DNA of 64,000 nt from NCBI RefSeq assembly GCF_030269545.1, contig NZ_BSTN01000009.1, positions 184,363 to 248,362 of the forward strand, read 5' to 3'. This DNA comes from Actinomadura sp. NBRC 104425 (GTDB taxonomy: Bacteria > Actinomycetota > Actinomycetes > Streptosporangiales > Streptosporangiaceae). This document shows positions 56,061 to 64,000 of the stretch, piece by piece (within the stretch, counting starts at the first letter, position 1; each line of letters starts with the position of its first letter). A program made the position numbers and the translations under genes. The notes below the pieces were generated by a model, which was given only the letters and a program-made list of their open reading frames with translations, searched no databases and was not told the DNA's origin.

Positions 56061-59000
56061 TCAGCCCCTGGACTCCAGCCATTCGGCGATCGCCTGCCAG
56101 GCGTCGCGCAGCATGTCGGGCAGCATCATGTCGGTGTGCCGGCAGGGCAGGCTGACCACGGTGATCTCGCCCCGCACGTAGGGTTCCCAGCGGCCGGGGT
56201 CCGGGGCGTTGCCGTCGGCGTACTCGCCGGCGGTGAACAGCAGCATGTCCCCGTCGAAGACGCCCGGCCGGTGCTTCCTGCGCAACGCGGTGTTGTTGTG
56301 GAAGATCTTCGCGACGAGCATCAGCTCCTCGTCGGAGATGCCGCCGAGGACCTCGCCGACCTCCTCGCGGAACCGCTCCGCGGTGCGCCGCAGGTCGGTT
56401 TCCGGGCCGGTCTCCTCGGGGGCCGGGTGCTCACCGGGCTCGGACAGGGGCGCGGGCGGCCGCGCGCCGTCCCGGTCGACGAACGGGTAGGCGTCCATGA
56501 CGACCAGCGCGGCGACGGTCTCCCCGGCGGCCTGGAGCTGCACGGCGATCTCGTGGACGGGCACGCCGCCGAAGGAGAAGCCGAGCAGGTGGTAGGGGCC
56601 GGTCGGCTGCACCGCGCGGATCTGCTCGATGTAGTCGGCGGCCATCTCCCGGACGCTCTCGGCGGGGGTGCCGCCGTCGAGGCCCGCGGCCTGCAGCCCG
56701 TACAGCGGCAAATCGTCCGGGACGAACCGGGCGAGCGGCCGGTAGCACCAGCTCAGGCCGGCGCCGGGGTGGACGCAGAAGAACGGCGGCCGGTCCCCCT
56801 CGGTGCGGATCGGCAGCAGCCGCCCGAGCGAGTCGCTCAGCGACGACAGGCTCAGCTGGTTGATCAGCCCGGCGACGGTCGGTGCGGCGAAGACGTTGCG
56901 CACCGTCACCGACACGCCCTTCTCCTGCAGCCGGGTGACGAGCTGGACGGCCAGCAGGGAGTGCCCGCCGAGCTGGAAGAAGTCGTCGTCGACCCGGACC
57001 GCCGGCACGCCGAGGACCTCGGCGAACACCTCGCCGACCAGGTTTTCCAGGGCGGTGGCGGGGTTGCGCCCGGCGGTCCCCGCGGCCGTTTCGGCGCCGG
57101 TGCGGGCGGGGGCGGGCAGCGCCTTGCGGTCGAGTTTGCCGTTGCCGGTCAGCGGCAGTTCGTCGAGCGTGACGACGGCGGCGGGCACCATGTGGTCCGG
57201 CAGCCGTTGGGCGAGGAAGTCCCGCAGCCCGCCCCGGTCCGGGGACGCGTCGTCCGCGGTGCCGCCGGCGGCGGGCACGGCGTAGGCGACGAGCCGTTTG
57301 TCGCCGGGGGTGTCCTCGCGGGCGATGACGGCAGCCTGGGACACGTCCGGGTGGGCCAGCAGGGCGGCTTCGATCTCGCCGGGCTCGATCCGGAACCCGC
57401 GGATCTTCACCTGGTCGTCGGCCCGGCCGGCGAACACCAACTGGCCGTCCGGCGTCCACTTGGCCAGGTCGCCGGTGCGGTACATCCGCTCGCCGGTTCC
57501 GAAGGGGCAGGCGACGAAGCGTTCCGCGGTCAGCCCGGGGCGGCCGACGTAGCCGCGCGCCAGCCCGGCCCCGGCCACGTACAGCTCTCCGGTGAGCCCG
57601 ACCGGCACGGGGTTCAGCGCGTCGTCGAGGACGAACAGCCGGGTGTTGGCGATCGGCGTGCCGATCGGCACGACGCCGTCGGCGACGACCTGCGGGGTCA
57701 GCTCGGCGGTGGCCACGCCGATGGTGGTCTCGGTGGGGCCGTAGTGGTTGAACACGCGCCGGTCTCCGGCCGCCTCCACCAGCTCGGCGACCCAGTCCGG
57801 GGACGCGGCCTCGCCGCCCAGCACCAGGGACCGTGCCGGGATCAGCCGTTGCGTCCCGGCCGCCGCGGTCAGCGCGGCCAGGTGGGATGGCACCGCCTTC
57901 AGCGCGTCGATCCGCTGCTCGGCCAGGTATCCGGCCACCGCCTCGGGGTCGGTGACGTTCGCCGGGTCGAGAACGTGCAGCCGCCCGCCCGTCGCCAGGG
58001 CCGTGAAGACCACGGTGTTCCCCAGGTCGGTGAACTGCGGCTGGAGCAGGGCGTAGCGGGTGCCCGCGCCGGTCCAGCCCAGCCGGTCGGACACGGAGGC
58101 GACATAGTTGGCCAGCGCTCCCTGGGTGACCGCCACGCCCTTCGGGGTGCCGGTGGACCCCGACGTGTAGATCACGTACGCCGCCCCCGCCGCATCGGCG
58201 GCGGCCTGCGGCGGCGTGTCCGGGCAGGCGGACAGCAGGGCCTCGGTCATCGGGTCGTCGAGCGCGACCAGGGTGACCCGCCCGGCGGGAAGATCGTCCA
58301 GCGCCTCCTGCGTGCCGACCACCACCTGCGCCCGGGAGTCGGCCAGCATGAACGCGATCCGCTCGACCGGCAGCCGCCCGTCGACCGGCAGATACGCCGC
58401 TCCCGCCTTCCACACGGCCACGATCGCCGTGACCATCTCCACACCGCGCGGGAAGCACAGCCCGACGACCGACTCGGCCTCCACTCCCAGGGAACGCAGG
58501 TGGTGCGCCAGCCGGTTGGCCCGCGCGTCGAGTTCGCCGTAGGTGAGCTCCTCGTCGTCGGCGACCATCGCCACCGCGTCCGGGTCGGCGGCCGCCCGCC
58601 GTTCGAACGCCCGGACGAGGAGGGGTGCCGCGGCCGCGGTGGCGGTGTCGTTCCACCGGTCGAGCACCAGCTCGCGTTCTTCGGGGCGGAGCACCCGCAC
58701 CTCGTGCAGCCGCATGTCCGGAGCCGCGGTCACCCCGTCGAGCACCCGGGTGAACCAGTCGGCGATCCGGGCCGCCGTCGACGCGTCGAACAGGTCCGCC
58801 GACGCGGTCACCGCGCCGCGGATCCCGGCCGGCCGGCCCTGCGCGTCGAACGTCTCCGCGACCGGCAGGTACAGGTCGAACTTGACCGGGACGAGCGCCG
58901 TGCCGCCGGTGTCGGCGGCCTGGCCGCGGGCCCGGGCGCCCGGCAGGTCCAGCGCGGCGCGCTCGGTGTTCTGCATGGTGAGCACGGTCTGGACGAGGGG

Positions 59001-62000
59001 GTGCCGGGCCAGCGACCGGGACGGCGCCAGCTCCTCCACGAGCCGTTCGAACGGCACGTCCTGGTGCGCGATGGCGTCCAGGCTCGTCCTGCGCACCCGG
59101 GCCAGGACGCGCCTGAAGTCCGGGTCGCCGGACAGGTCGGTGCGGATCACCAGCGTGTTGAGGAAGAACCCGACCAGGTCGTCCAGGGCCTCGTCGGTGC
59201 GTCCGGCGATCGGGGACCCGATGGGGATGTCGGTGCCGGCGCCGAGCCGCGACAGGGTTACCGCCAGCGCGGCCTGAAGGACCATGAACACCGTCACGCC
59301 CTCGGCGCGGGCCAGTTCGGTGATCCGCTGGTGCACGTCGGCGGGCACCCGCAGCGGCGTCCAGTGCCCGAGGTGGCGGGACGTGGCCGGGCGGGGCCGG
59401 TCCGTCGGCAGCGCCAGCTCCTCCGGCGCACCGGCCAGCGTCCGCCGCCAGTAGCCGATCTGCTCGGCGAGCAGGCTGTTCGGGTCGGACTCGTCGCCCA
59501 GCAGTTCCCGCTGCCACAGGGTGAAGTCGGCGTACTGGACGGGCAGCGGCTCCCAGTCCGGCGCCCGGCCGCGTATCCGCGCCGCGTACGCCGTCGACAG
59601 GTCCCGGCCGAACGGGCCCATGGACCATCCGTCGCTGGCGATGTGGTGCATGACCAGCAGCAGCACCCGCTCGTCGGAGCCCGGCTCGAACAGCCACGCC
59701 CGGATCGGCACCTCCGCCGACAGGTCGAACGCGTACCGGGACGCCTGGGCGATCGCGTCGGCCAGTTGTTCGGGTTCGACGCGGCGGGTCTCCAGGGACC
59801 AGTCGAGGTCCCGCATGTCCAGGACGTGCTGGTACGGCTCGCCGTCCGCGGACGGGAACACCGTGCGCAGCGACTCATGACGGCCGATCACGTCCCGCAG
59901 GGCGGCGTTCAGCGCGGCGACGTCCAGGTCACCGCTCAGCCGAACCGGCACCGGGATGTTGTAGGTCGGGCTGGGGCCTTCCAGCTGGGCCAGGAACCAG
60001 AGGCGGCGCTGTGCGAACGACAGCGGCACCCGCTCGGGCCGGGGCCTGGCGCGCAGCGGCTGACGGGCCCGGTCCCCGCCGTCCTCCGCGAGGCGGGCGG
60101 CCAGTTCCGCCACGGTCGGCGCCTCGAACAGCATCCACAGCGGCACCTCCGCGCCGAGCACCGCCCGGATCCGCGACAGCAGCCGGACCACCAGCAGCGA
60201 GTGGCCGCCGAGCTCGAAGAAGTCGTCGTCCACCGCCACGGACGCCACGCCGAGCACGTCGGCGAAGGCGCCACACAGCAGCTCCTCCTGGACCGTGGAC
60301 GGGGCCCGGCCGGTGCCGGTGGCGTATTCGGGGACCGGCAGGGCCTTGCGGTCGAGCTTGCCGTTCACGGTCAGCGGTAGCTCGTCCAGGGTGATCACGG
60401 CGGCCGGGACCATGTACTCCGGCAGACGCCGCGCCACGTGCTCACGCAACACCTCGGCGCCCGGCCGAGCGTCACCGGCGGGCACCACGTAGGCCACCAG
60501 GCGCTTGTCTCCGGGGGTGTCCTCACGGGCCAGCACGGCGGCCTGGTGCACATCCGGGTGGGTTCGCAGGACGGCTTCGACCTCGCCCGGCTCGATCCGG
60601 AACCCGCGGATCTTGACCTGGTCGTCGGCCCGACCCGCGAACACCAACTGCCCATCCGGCGTCCATCTGGCCAGGTCGCCGGTGCGGTACATGCGCTCGC
60701 CCGAGCCGAACGGGCAGGCCACGAACCGCTCACCGGTCAGCCCGGCCCGGCCGATGTAGCCGCGTGCCAGCCCGGCGCCCGCGATGTACAGCTCGCCCAC
60801 GACACCGACCGGCACCGGGTTGAGCCTGTCGTCCAGGACGTAGATGCGGGTGTTGGCGATCGGACGGCCGAACGACACCGGCCCCGCCCCGTCCGGGTCC
60901 ACCTCACCCACCGCGACGATCACCGTCGCCTCGGTCGGGCCGTAGGCGTGCATCAGCAGCCGTCCAGCCGCCCACCTGCGCGCGACCGGCTCGCTGATGC
61001 CCTCGGCACCGACCACCATCGGCCCGATGTGCGCCAGGTCCTCCGGCTCCAGCGCGCTCAACAGCGACGGGACGAGGCTCGCCACCCGGACCCGCGACAG
61101 CTCCCGCAGCCGCCGCGGTTCGAGCCGCTGCCGCTCACCGGCCACCCACAGCGTCGCGCCGTACGCGAACGCCACCGCCACGTCCAGCACCGAGGCGTCG
61201 AACCCGAACGACGCGAACTGCAGCATTCCCACGCCCGGGCCGACGTCCAGCATCGGCCCGAACACCGACACCAGGTTCACCAGCGAACCGCGCGAGACCG
61301 CCACGCCCTTCGGCACGCCGGTCGACCCGGACGTGTAGATGACGTACGCCAGGCAGCCGGGATCCACGTGGACGTCCGGAGCCGTGTCGGGCAGGGCCTC
61401 GACCCGCGCCCGCGTCTCCGGCTCGTCCAGCACGATCACCGGGACCGCGGCGTGCTCGGCGGCGGCCGCGGCGAGGTCGCGCGCGCCGCCGCCGGCCAGC
61501 ACGCAGGCCACGCCGGCGTCGGCCAGCATCAGGCCCACGCGTTCGGCCGGGTTGACCGGGTCGACGGGCAAGTACGCCGCGCCCGCCTTCCAGGCCGCGA
61601 GGATCGCCACCAGGAGCTCGGCGCCGCGTTCCAGCACCACGCCCACGACGGATTCCGGTCCGACGCCCAGGCCGCGCAGATGGTGGGCGAGCCGGTTCGC
61701 CCGCACGTCCAGCTCCCGGTACGACAGCTCCACCCCGTCGGCCACGACCGCGGGGACGTCCGGGTGGGCGCGGACGTGCCGTTCGAACATGTCCACGACG
61801 CTGGTCTCGGGCACGTCGACCGCGGTGTCGTTCCACCCGTCGAGCACCTGCGCGCGCTCGCTCGGGTCGAGGACGTCGACGGCGTGGACGGGCTGGTCCG
61901 GTGCCGCGGTCACGGCCTCCAGCACCCGCACCCAGCGCTGGACGAAGGTCTCGGCGGTGCCCTGGTCGAACAGGTCCGCGGTGGCGATCACCATGCCGCG

Positions 62001-64000
62001 GAGCCCGGCGGGCCGCCCCTGCGCGTCGAACACCTCCCGGACCGTCATGTCGAGGTCGAATTTCGCCGGCACCAGGAGCGGCCCGTCCTCGGGCGAGCCG
62101 CCGCCGGCGGCGCGCACATCGGGCAGCTCCAGCGTCGCGCGGGCGGTGTTCTGGACGGTCAGCGCCACCTGGAACAGCGGGTGCCGGGCCAGCGACCGCT
62201 CCGGCGCCAGCTCCTCCACCAGCCGTTCGAACGGCACGTCCTGGTGTTCCAGCGCGCTCAGGCCGGCCTCCCGCACCCGGGCCAGCACCTGCCGGAACGT
62301 TGGATCCCCGGACAGGTCGGTGCGGATGACGAACGTGTTGACGAAGAATCCGACCAGGTCGTCCAGGGCCTCGTCGGTGCGGCCCGCGACGACCGATCCG
62401 ATGGGGATGTCGGTGCCGGCGCCGAGCCGGGACAGGGTGACGGCCAGTGCGGCCTGCAGGACCATGAAGGGGGTGGCGCCTTCGGCCTGGGCGAGGTCGA
62501 CCAGTCGTTCGTGCACCTGGGCGGGCACCCGCACCGGCACCGCGTGGCCGCGGTGGCCGGCCACCGCCGGGCGCGGCCGGTCCGTCGGCAGGACCAGCTC
62601 CTCCGGCGCGCCCTCCAGAGTCCGCCGCCAGTAATCGACCTGAGCCGACAGCAGACTCTTCGGATCGGACTCCTCACCCAGCAGCCTCCGCTGCCACAAG
62701 GCGTAATCGGCGTACTGCACCGGCAACGGCTCCCACGCCGGGGCCTCGCCGCGCGCCCGCGCGGTGTATGCGGTCGACACATCGCGGGCGAGCGGTGCCA
62801 GCGACCAGCCGTCGCCCGCGATGTGGTGGATCAGCACCACGAGCAGGCTCTGGACCGGGCCGTTCTCCGTCTCCTCGGAGGCGGGGACGAAGAGCCAGGC
62901 CCGGATCGGCATCTCGGCGGAGAGGTCGAATGTGTGCCATCCGGCCTGTTCGGCGGCCCGGGCCATCTCGGCGGGCGCCACCTGGCGCACTTCCATCCGC
63001 CAGTCCAGTTCGTCCGGGTCGAGAATCCGCTGGTAGGGCTCGCCGTCCACGGCTGGGAAGACCGTGCGGAGCGATTCATGGCGGGCGATGACGTCGCGGA
63101 ACGCCGCGTTCAGCGCTGCGACGTCCAAGTTCCCGGTCAGCCGTACGACCAGCGGAAGGTTGTAGGTGGGGCTGGGGCCTTCGAGCTGGGCCAGGAACCA
63201 CAGGCGACGCTGAGCGAACGACAGCGGCACCCGCTCCGGACGCTTCCCCGCCCGCAACGGCAACCGCGCCCGACCCGCCTCCTCGGCCAGCCGCGCCGCC
63301 AGACCCGCCACCGTCGGCGCCTCGAACAGCATCCGGATCTTCACTTCCACACCCAGCCGGGCCCGGATGCGCGACAGCAGCCGGATCGCCAGCAGCGAAT
63401 GCCCGCCCAGCTCGAAGAAACCGTCGTCGACCCCGACCGACTCCAACCCGAGAACCTCGGCGAACACCTCCAGCAAGACCACCTCGGTCTCGTTCGCCGG
63501 CCCCCGGCCGCCACCACCGGCAGCCCCCTCGGGCGCAGGCAGCGCCCTACGGTCCAGCTTCCCGTTCGCGGTCAACGGCAACTCGCCCAACACGACCACA
63601 GCGGCCGGAACCATGTACTCCGGCAACCGCCGAGCCGCGAAGTCACGCAGTTCATCGGTCAGGGAGACGGCTGTCTCGCCCCCGGCGGGCACCACGTAGG
63701 CGACCAGACGCCGGTCCCCCGGGGTGTCCTCGCGTGCGACGACCGCCGCCTGCACGACGTGGGGGTGGGCATGCAGGACGCTCTCGATCTCGCCGAGCTC
63801 GATCCGGAACCCGCGAATCTTCACCTGCTCGTCCGCCCGGCCCGCGAACACCAACTGCCCGTCCGGTGTCCACTTGGCCAGGTCACCGGTCCGGTACATC
63901 CGCTCACCCGAACCGAACGGGCAGGCCACGAACCGCTCACCCGTCAAACCCGCCCGGCCGACATACCCGCGCGCCAGCCCGGCACCGGCGATGTACAACT
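56061..64000 (-). CDS. Non-ribosomal peptide synthetase, terminal modules with thioesterase (5' end outside window)
   Basis: The frame is open to the right edge and gives 2645 residues to the stop at 56061. Domains in protein order: end of an A domain (64000-63540), T1 (GGHSL near 63400), C1 (63240-61900; HHIAGDG near 62820), A1 (61790-60350), T2 (GGHSL near 60210), C2 (60030-58700; HHIASDG near 59640), A2 (58630-57110), T3 (GGHSL near 56970) and a thioesterase (56830-56061; GFSFGG near 56575, His in PCRHTDM). Both C domains have intact active sites and there are no epimerase domains. The A2 pocket residues read DLTKVGHIGK, the aspartate code. The A1 pocket reads DALSVGAVIK, which I cannot assign firmly; an aromatic residue is possible. 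The thioesterase releases the peptide, so this is the last enzyme of the line. Confidence 0.93.
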   Translation of the reverse strand, partial: LYIAGAGLARGYVGRAGLTGERFVACPFGSGERMYRTGDLAKWTPDGQLVFAGRADEQVKIRGFRIELGEIESVLHAHPHVVQAAVVAREDTPGDRRLVAYVVPAGGETAVSLTDELRDFAARRLPEYMVPAAVVVLGELPLTANGKLDRRALPAPEGAAGGGGRGPANETEVVLLEVFAEVLGLESVGVDDGFFELGGHSLLAIRLLSRIRARLGVEVKIRMLFEAPTVAGLAARLAEEAGRARLPLRAGKRPERVPLSFAQRRLWFLAQLEGPSPTYNLPLVVRLTGNLDVAALNAAFRDVIARHESLRTVFPAVDGEPYQRILDPDELDWRMEVRQVAPAEMARAAEQAGWHTFDLSAEMPIRAWLFVPASEETENGPVQSLLVVLIHHIAGDGWSLAPLARDVSTAYTARARGEAPAWEPLPVQYADYALWQRRLLGEESDPKSLLSAQVDYWRRTLEGAPEELVLPTDRPRPAVAGHRGHAVPVRVPAQVHERLVDLAQAEGATPFMVLQAALAVTLSRLGAGTDIPIGSVVAGRTDEALDDLVGFFVNTFVIRTDLSGDPTFRQVLARVREAGLSALEHQDVPFERLVEELAPERSLARHPLFQVALTVQNTARATLELPDVRAAGGGSPEDGPLLVPAKFDLDMTVREVFDAQGRPAGLRGMVIATADLFDQGTAETFVQRWVRVLEAVTAAPDQPVHAVDVLDPSERAQVLDGWNDTAVDVPETSVVDMFERHVRAHPDVPAVVADGVELSYRELDVRANRLAHHLRGLGVGPESVVGVVLERGAELLVAILAAWKAGAAYLPVDPVNPAERVGLMLADAGVACVLAGGGARDLAAAAAEHAAVPVIVLDEPETRARVEALPDTAPDVHVDPGCLAYVIYTSGSTGVPKGVAVSRGSLVNLVSVFGPMLDVGPGVGMLQFASFGFDASVLDVAVAFAYGATLWVAGERQRLEPRRLRELSRVRVASLVPSLLSALEPEDLAHIGPMVVGAEGISEPVARRWAAGRLLMHAYGPTEATVIVAVGEVDPDGAGPVSFGRPIANTRIYVLDDRLNPVPVGVVGELYIAGAGLARGYIGRAGLTGERFVACPFGSGERMYRTGDLARWTPDGQLVFAGRADDQVKIRGFRIEPGEVEAVLRTHPDVHQAAVLAREDTPGDKRLVAYVVPAGDARPGAEVLREHVARRLPEYMVPAAVITLDELPLTVNGKLDRKALPVPEYATGTGRAPSTVQEELLCGAFADVLGVASVAVDDDFFELGGHSLLVVRLLSRIRAVLGAEVPLWMLFEAPTVAELAARLAEDGGDRARQPLRARPRPERVPLSFAQRRLWFLAQLEGPSPTYNIPVPVRLSGDLDVAALNAALRDVIGRHESLRTVFPSADGEPYQHVLDMRDLDWSLETRRVEPEQLADAIAQASRYAFDLSAEVPIRAWLFEPGSDERVLLLVMHHIASDGWSMGPFGRDLSTAYAARIRGRAPDWEPLPVQYADFTLWQRELLGDESDPNSLLAEQIGYWRRTLAGAPEELALPTDRPRPATSRHLGHWTPLRVPADVHQRITELARAEGVTVFMVLQAALAVTLSRLGAGTDIPIGSPIAGRTDEALDDLVGFFLNTLVIRTDLSGDPDFRRVLARVRRTSLDAIAHQDVPFERLVEELAPSRSLARHPLVQTVLTMQNTERAALDLPGARARGQAADTGGTALVPVKFDLYLPVAETFDAQGRPAGIRGAVTASADLFDASTAARIADWFTRVLDGVTAAPDMRLHEVRVLRPEERELVLDRWNDTATAAAAPLLVRAFERRAAADPDAVAMVADDEELTYGELDARANRLAHHLRSLGVEAESVVGLCFPRGVEMVTAIVAVWKAGAAYLPVDGRLPVERIAFMLADSRAQVVVGTQEALDDLPAGRVTLVALDDPMTEALLSACPDTPPQAAADAAGAAYVIYTSGSTGTPKGVAVTQGALANYVASVSDRLGWTGAGTRYALLQPQFTDLGNTVVFTALATGGRLHVLDPANVTDPEAVAGYLAEQRIDALKAVPSHLAALTAAAGTQRLIPARSLVLGGEAASPDWVAELVEAAGDRRVFNHYGPTETTIGVATAELTPQVVADGVVPIGTPIANTRLFVLDDALNPVPVGLTGELYVAGAGLARGYVGRPGLTAERFVACPFGTGERMYRTGDLAKWTPDGQLVFAGRADDQVKIRGFRIEPGEIEAALLAHPDVSQAAVIAREDTPGDKRLVAYAVPAAGGTADDASPDRGGLRDFLAQRLPDHMVPAAVVTLDELPLTGNGKLDRKALPAPARTGAETAAGTAGRNPATALENLVGEVFAEVLGVPAVRVDDDFFQLGGHSLLAVQLVTRLQEKGVSVTVRNVFAAPTVAGLINQLSLSSLSDSLGRLLPIRTEGDRPPFFCVHPGAGLSWCYRPLARFVPDDLPLYGLQAAGLDGGTPAESVREMAADYIEQIRAVQPTGPYHLLGFSFGGVPVHEIAVQLQAAGETVAALVVMDAYPFVDRDGARPPAPLSEPGEHPAPEETGPETDLRRTAERFREEVGEVLGGISDEELMLVAKIFHNNTALRRKHRPGVFDGDMLLFTAGEYADGNAPDPGRWEPYVRGEITVVSLPCRHTDMMLPDMLRDAWQAIAEWLESRG
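57430..57600. repeat. Repeated A-domain segment, copy 3 (A2)
   Basis: This part of A2 (core motifs A6-A8) is near-identical at DNA level to about 60640-60810 in A1 and 63830-64000 in the partial A domain, while the substrate-pocket regions in between differ. It marks module duplication or gene conversion within the NRPS gene. Confidence 0.75.
60640..60810. repeat. Repeated A-domain segment, copy 2 (A1)
   Basis: This is the A6-A8 core region of A1. It encodes the same run ([20 protein letters not shown] and after) as the copies at 57430-57600 and 63830-64000 with few changes. Confidence 0.75.
63830..64000. repeat. Repeated A-domain segment, copy 1 (partial A domain at edge)
   Basis: This is the A6-A8 core region of the A domain cut by the window edge. 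It is closest to the copy in A1 (60640-60810). The A-domain pocket lies outside the window, so its substrate is unknown. Confidence 0.75.

Noticed and set aside
56022..60380. A 1452-codon open frame antisense to the NRPS gene
   Set aside because: It is a shadow of the very GC-rich NRPS reading frame: the composition is His/Arg/Gly/Val-rich, it has no family resemblance, and the opposite strand has unambiguous NRPS domains.

Overview
The window is very GC-rich and densely coded, with many GTG starts, long antisense shadow frames, actinobacterial F1Fo ATP synthase subunits (a long delta of about 272 residues), an actinobacterial Rho with a long N-terminal insertion, NucS, a Scy/DivIVA-type coiled-coil protein and an SCO5389-type protein. 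This points to a filamentous actinomycete. From memory, gene order follows the Streptomyces coelicolor SCO5352-SCO5398 neighbourhood, but with losses and insertions typical of a more distant family such as Thermomonosporaceae or Streptosporangiaceae. The genus is an inference.

Layout. 1-8.2 kb: end of methylmalonyl-CoA epimerase, a Scy-like polarity protein with 11-residue repeats, an AI-2E family permease, an alpha/beta hydrolase, a small zinc-binding protein, a double-domain 3-hydroxyacyl-CoA dehydrogenase whose start codon overlaps or lies close to a divergent luciferase-like oxidoreductase, and an SCO5389-family protein. 8.4-14 kb: nucS, a TnpB-only IS200/IS605-type element with matching end hairpins, a DUF3224 protein, a TetR regulator, a site-2-type metalloprotease and an orphan histidine kinase. 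14-22 kb: aldehyde dehydrogenase, a signal-less amidase, a 34-residue small ORF, a GMC oxidoreductase, a PduO-type cobalamin adenosyltransferase preceded by 19-bp tandem repeats, a DUF4097 lipoprotein and a secreted M28 peptidase.

22.2-30.7 kb is the complete atp operon on the minus strand (atpI-like, atpZ-like, atpB-E-F-H-A-G-D-C, then a DUF2550 protein). 31-37.4 kb: a WecA/TagO-type glycosyl-1-phosphate transferase, a DUF2207 membrane protein, then rpmE-prfA-prmC-tsaC/sua5 (translation termination and tRNA modification). 37.6-48.3 kb: a DesK/NarL-type two-component pair, rho, and a near-continuous amino-acid operon (a response regulator, an ArgS-related anticodon-binding protein, lysA, hom, thrC, thrB) for the aspartate family.

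48.4-51.6 kb begins with tRNA-Arg(CCG). Beyond its terminator lie a 3' remnant of a tyrosine integrase, long non-coding stretches, an NTF2-like protein, an HTH-transmembrane protein and a small secreted protein with an odd start. I read this as a decayed integration island. Next comes a 744-residue protein with peptidoglycan-binding repeats, a DUF1906 glycoside-hydrolase-like domain and a lysozyme-like C-terminus, and no signal peptide. An OmpR/HK pair follows.

From 56.06 kb to the right edge (minus strand) runs the 3' part of a large NRPS gene: part of an A domain, then T-C-A-T-C-A-T-TE. The last A domain has the aspartate code DLTKVGHIGK. The most interesting items are the island with the signal-less hydrolase, the TnpB-only element with its candidate guide RNA, the ArgS-related protein coupled to lysA, and the NRPS. 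No wholly new multi-gene defence system could be demonstrated from the sequence alone.
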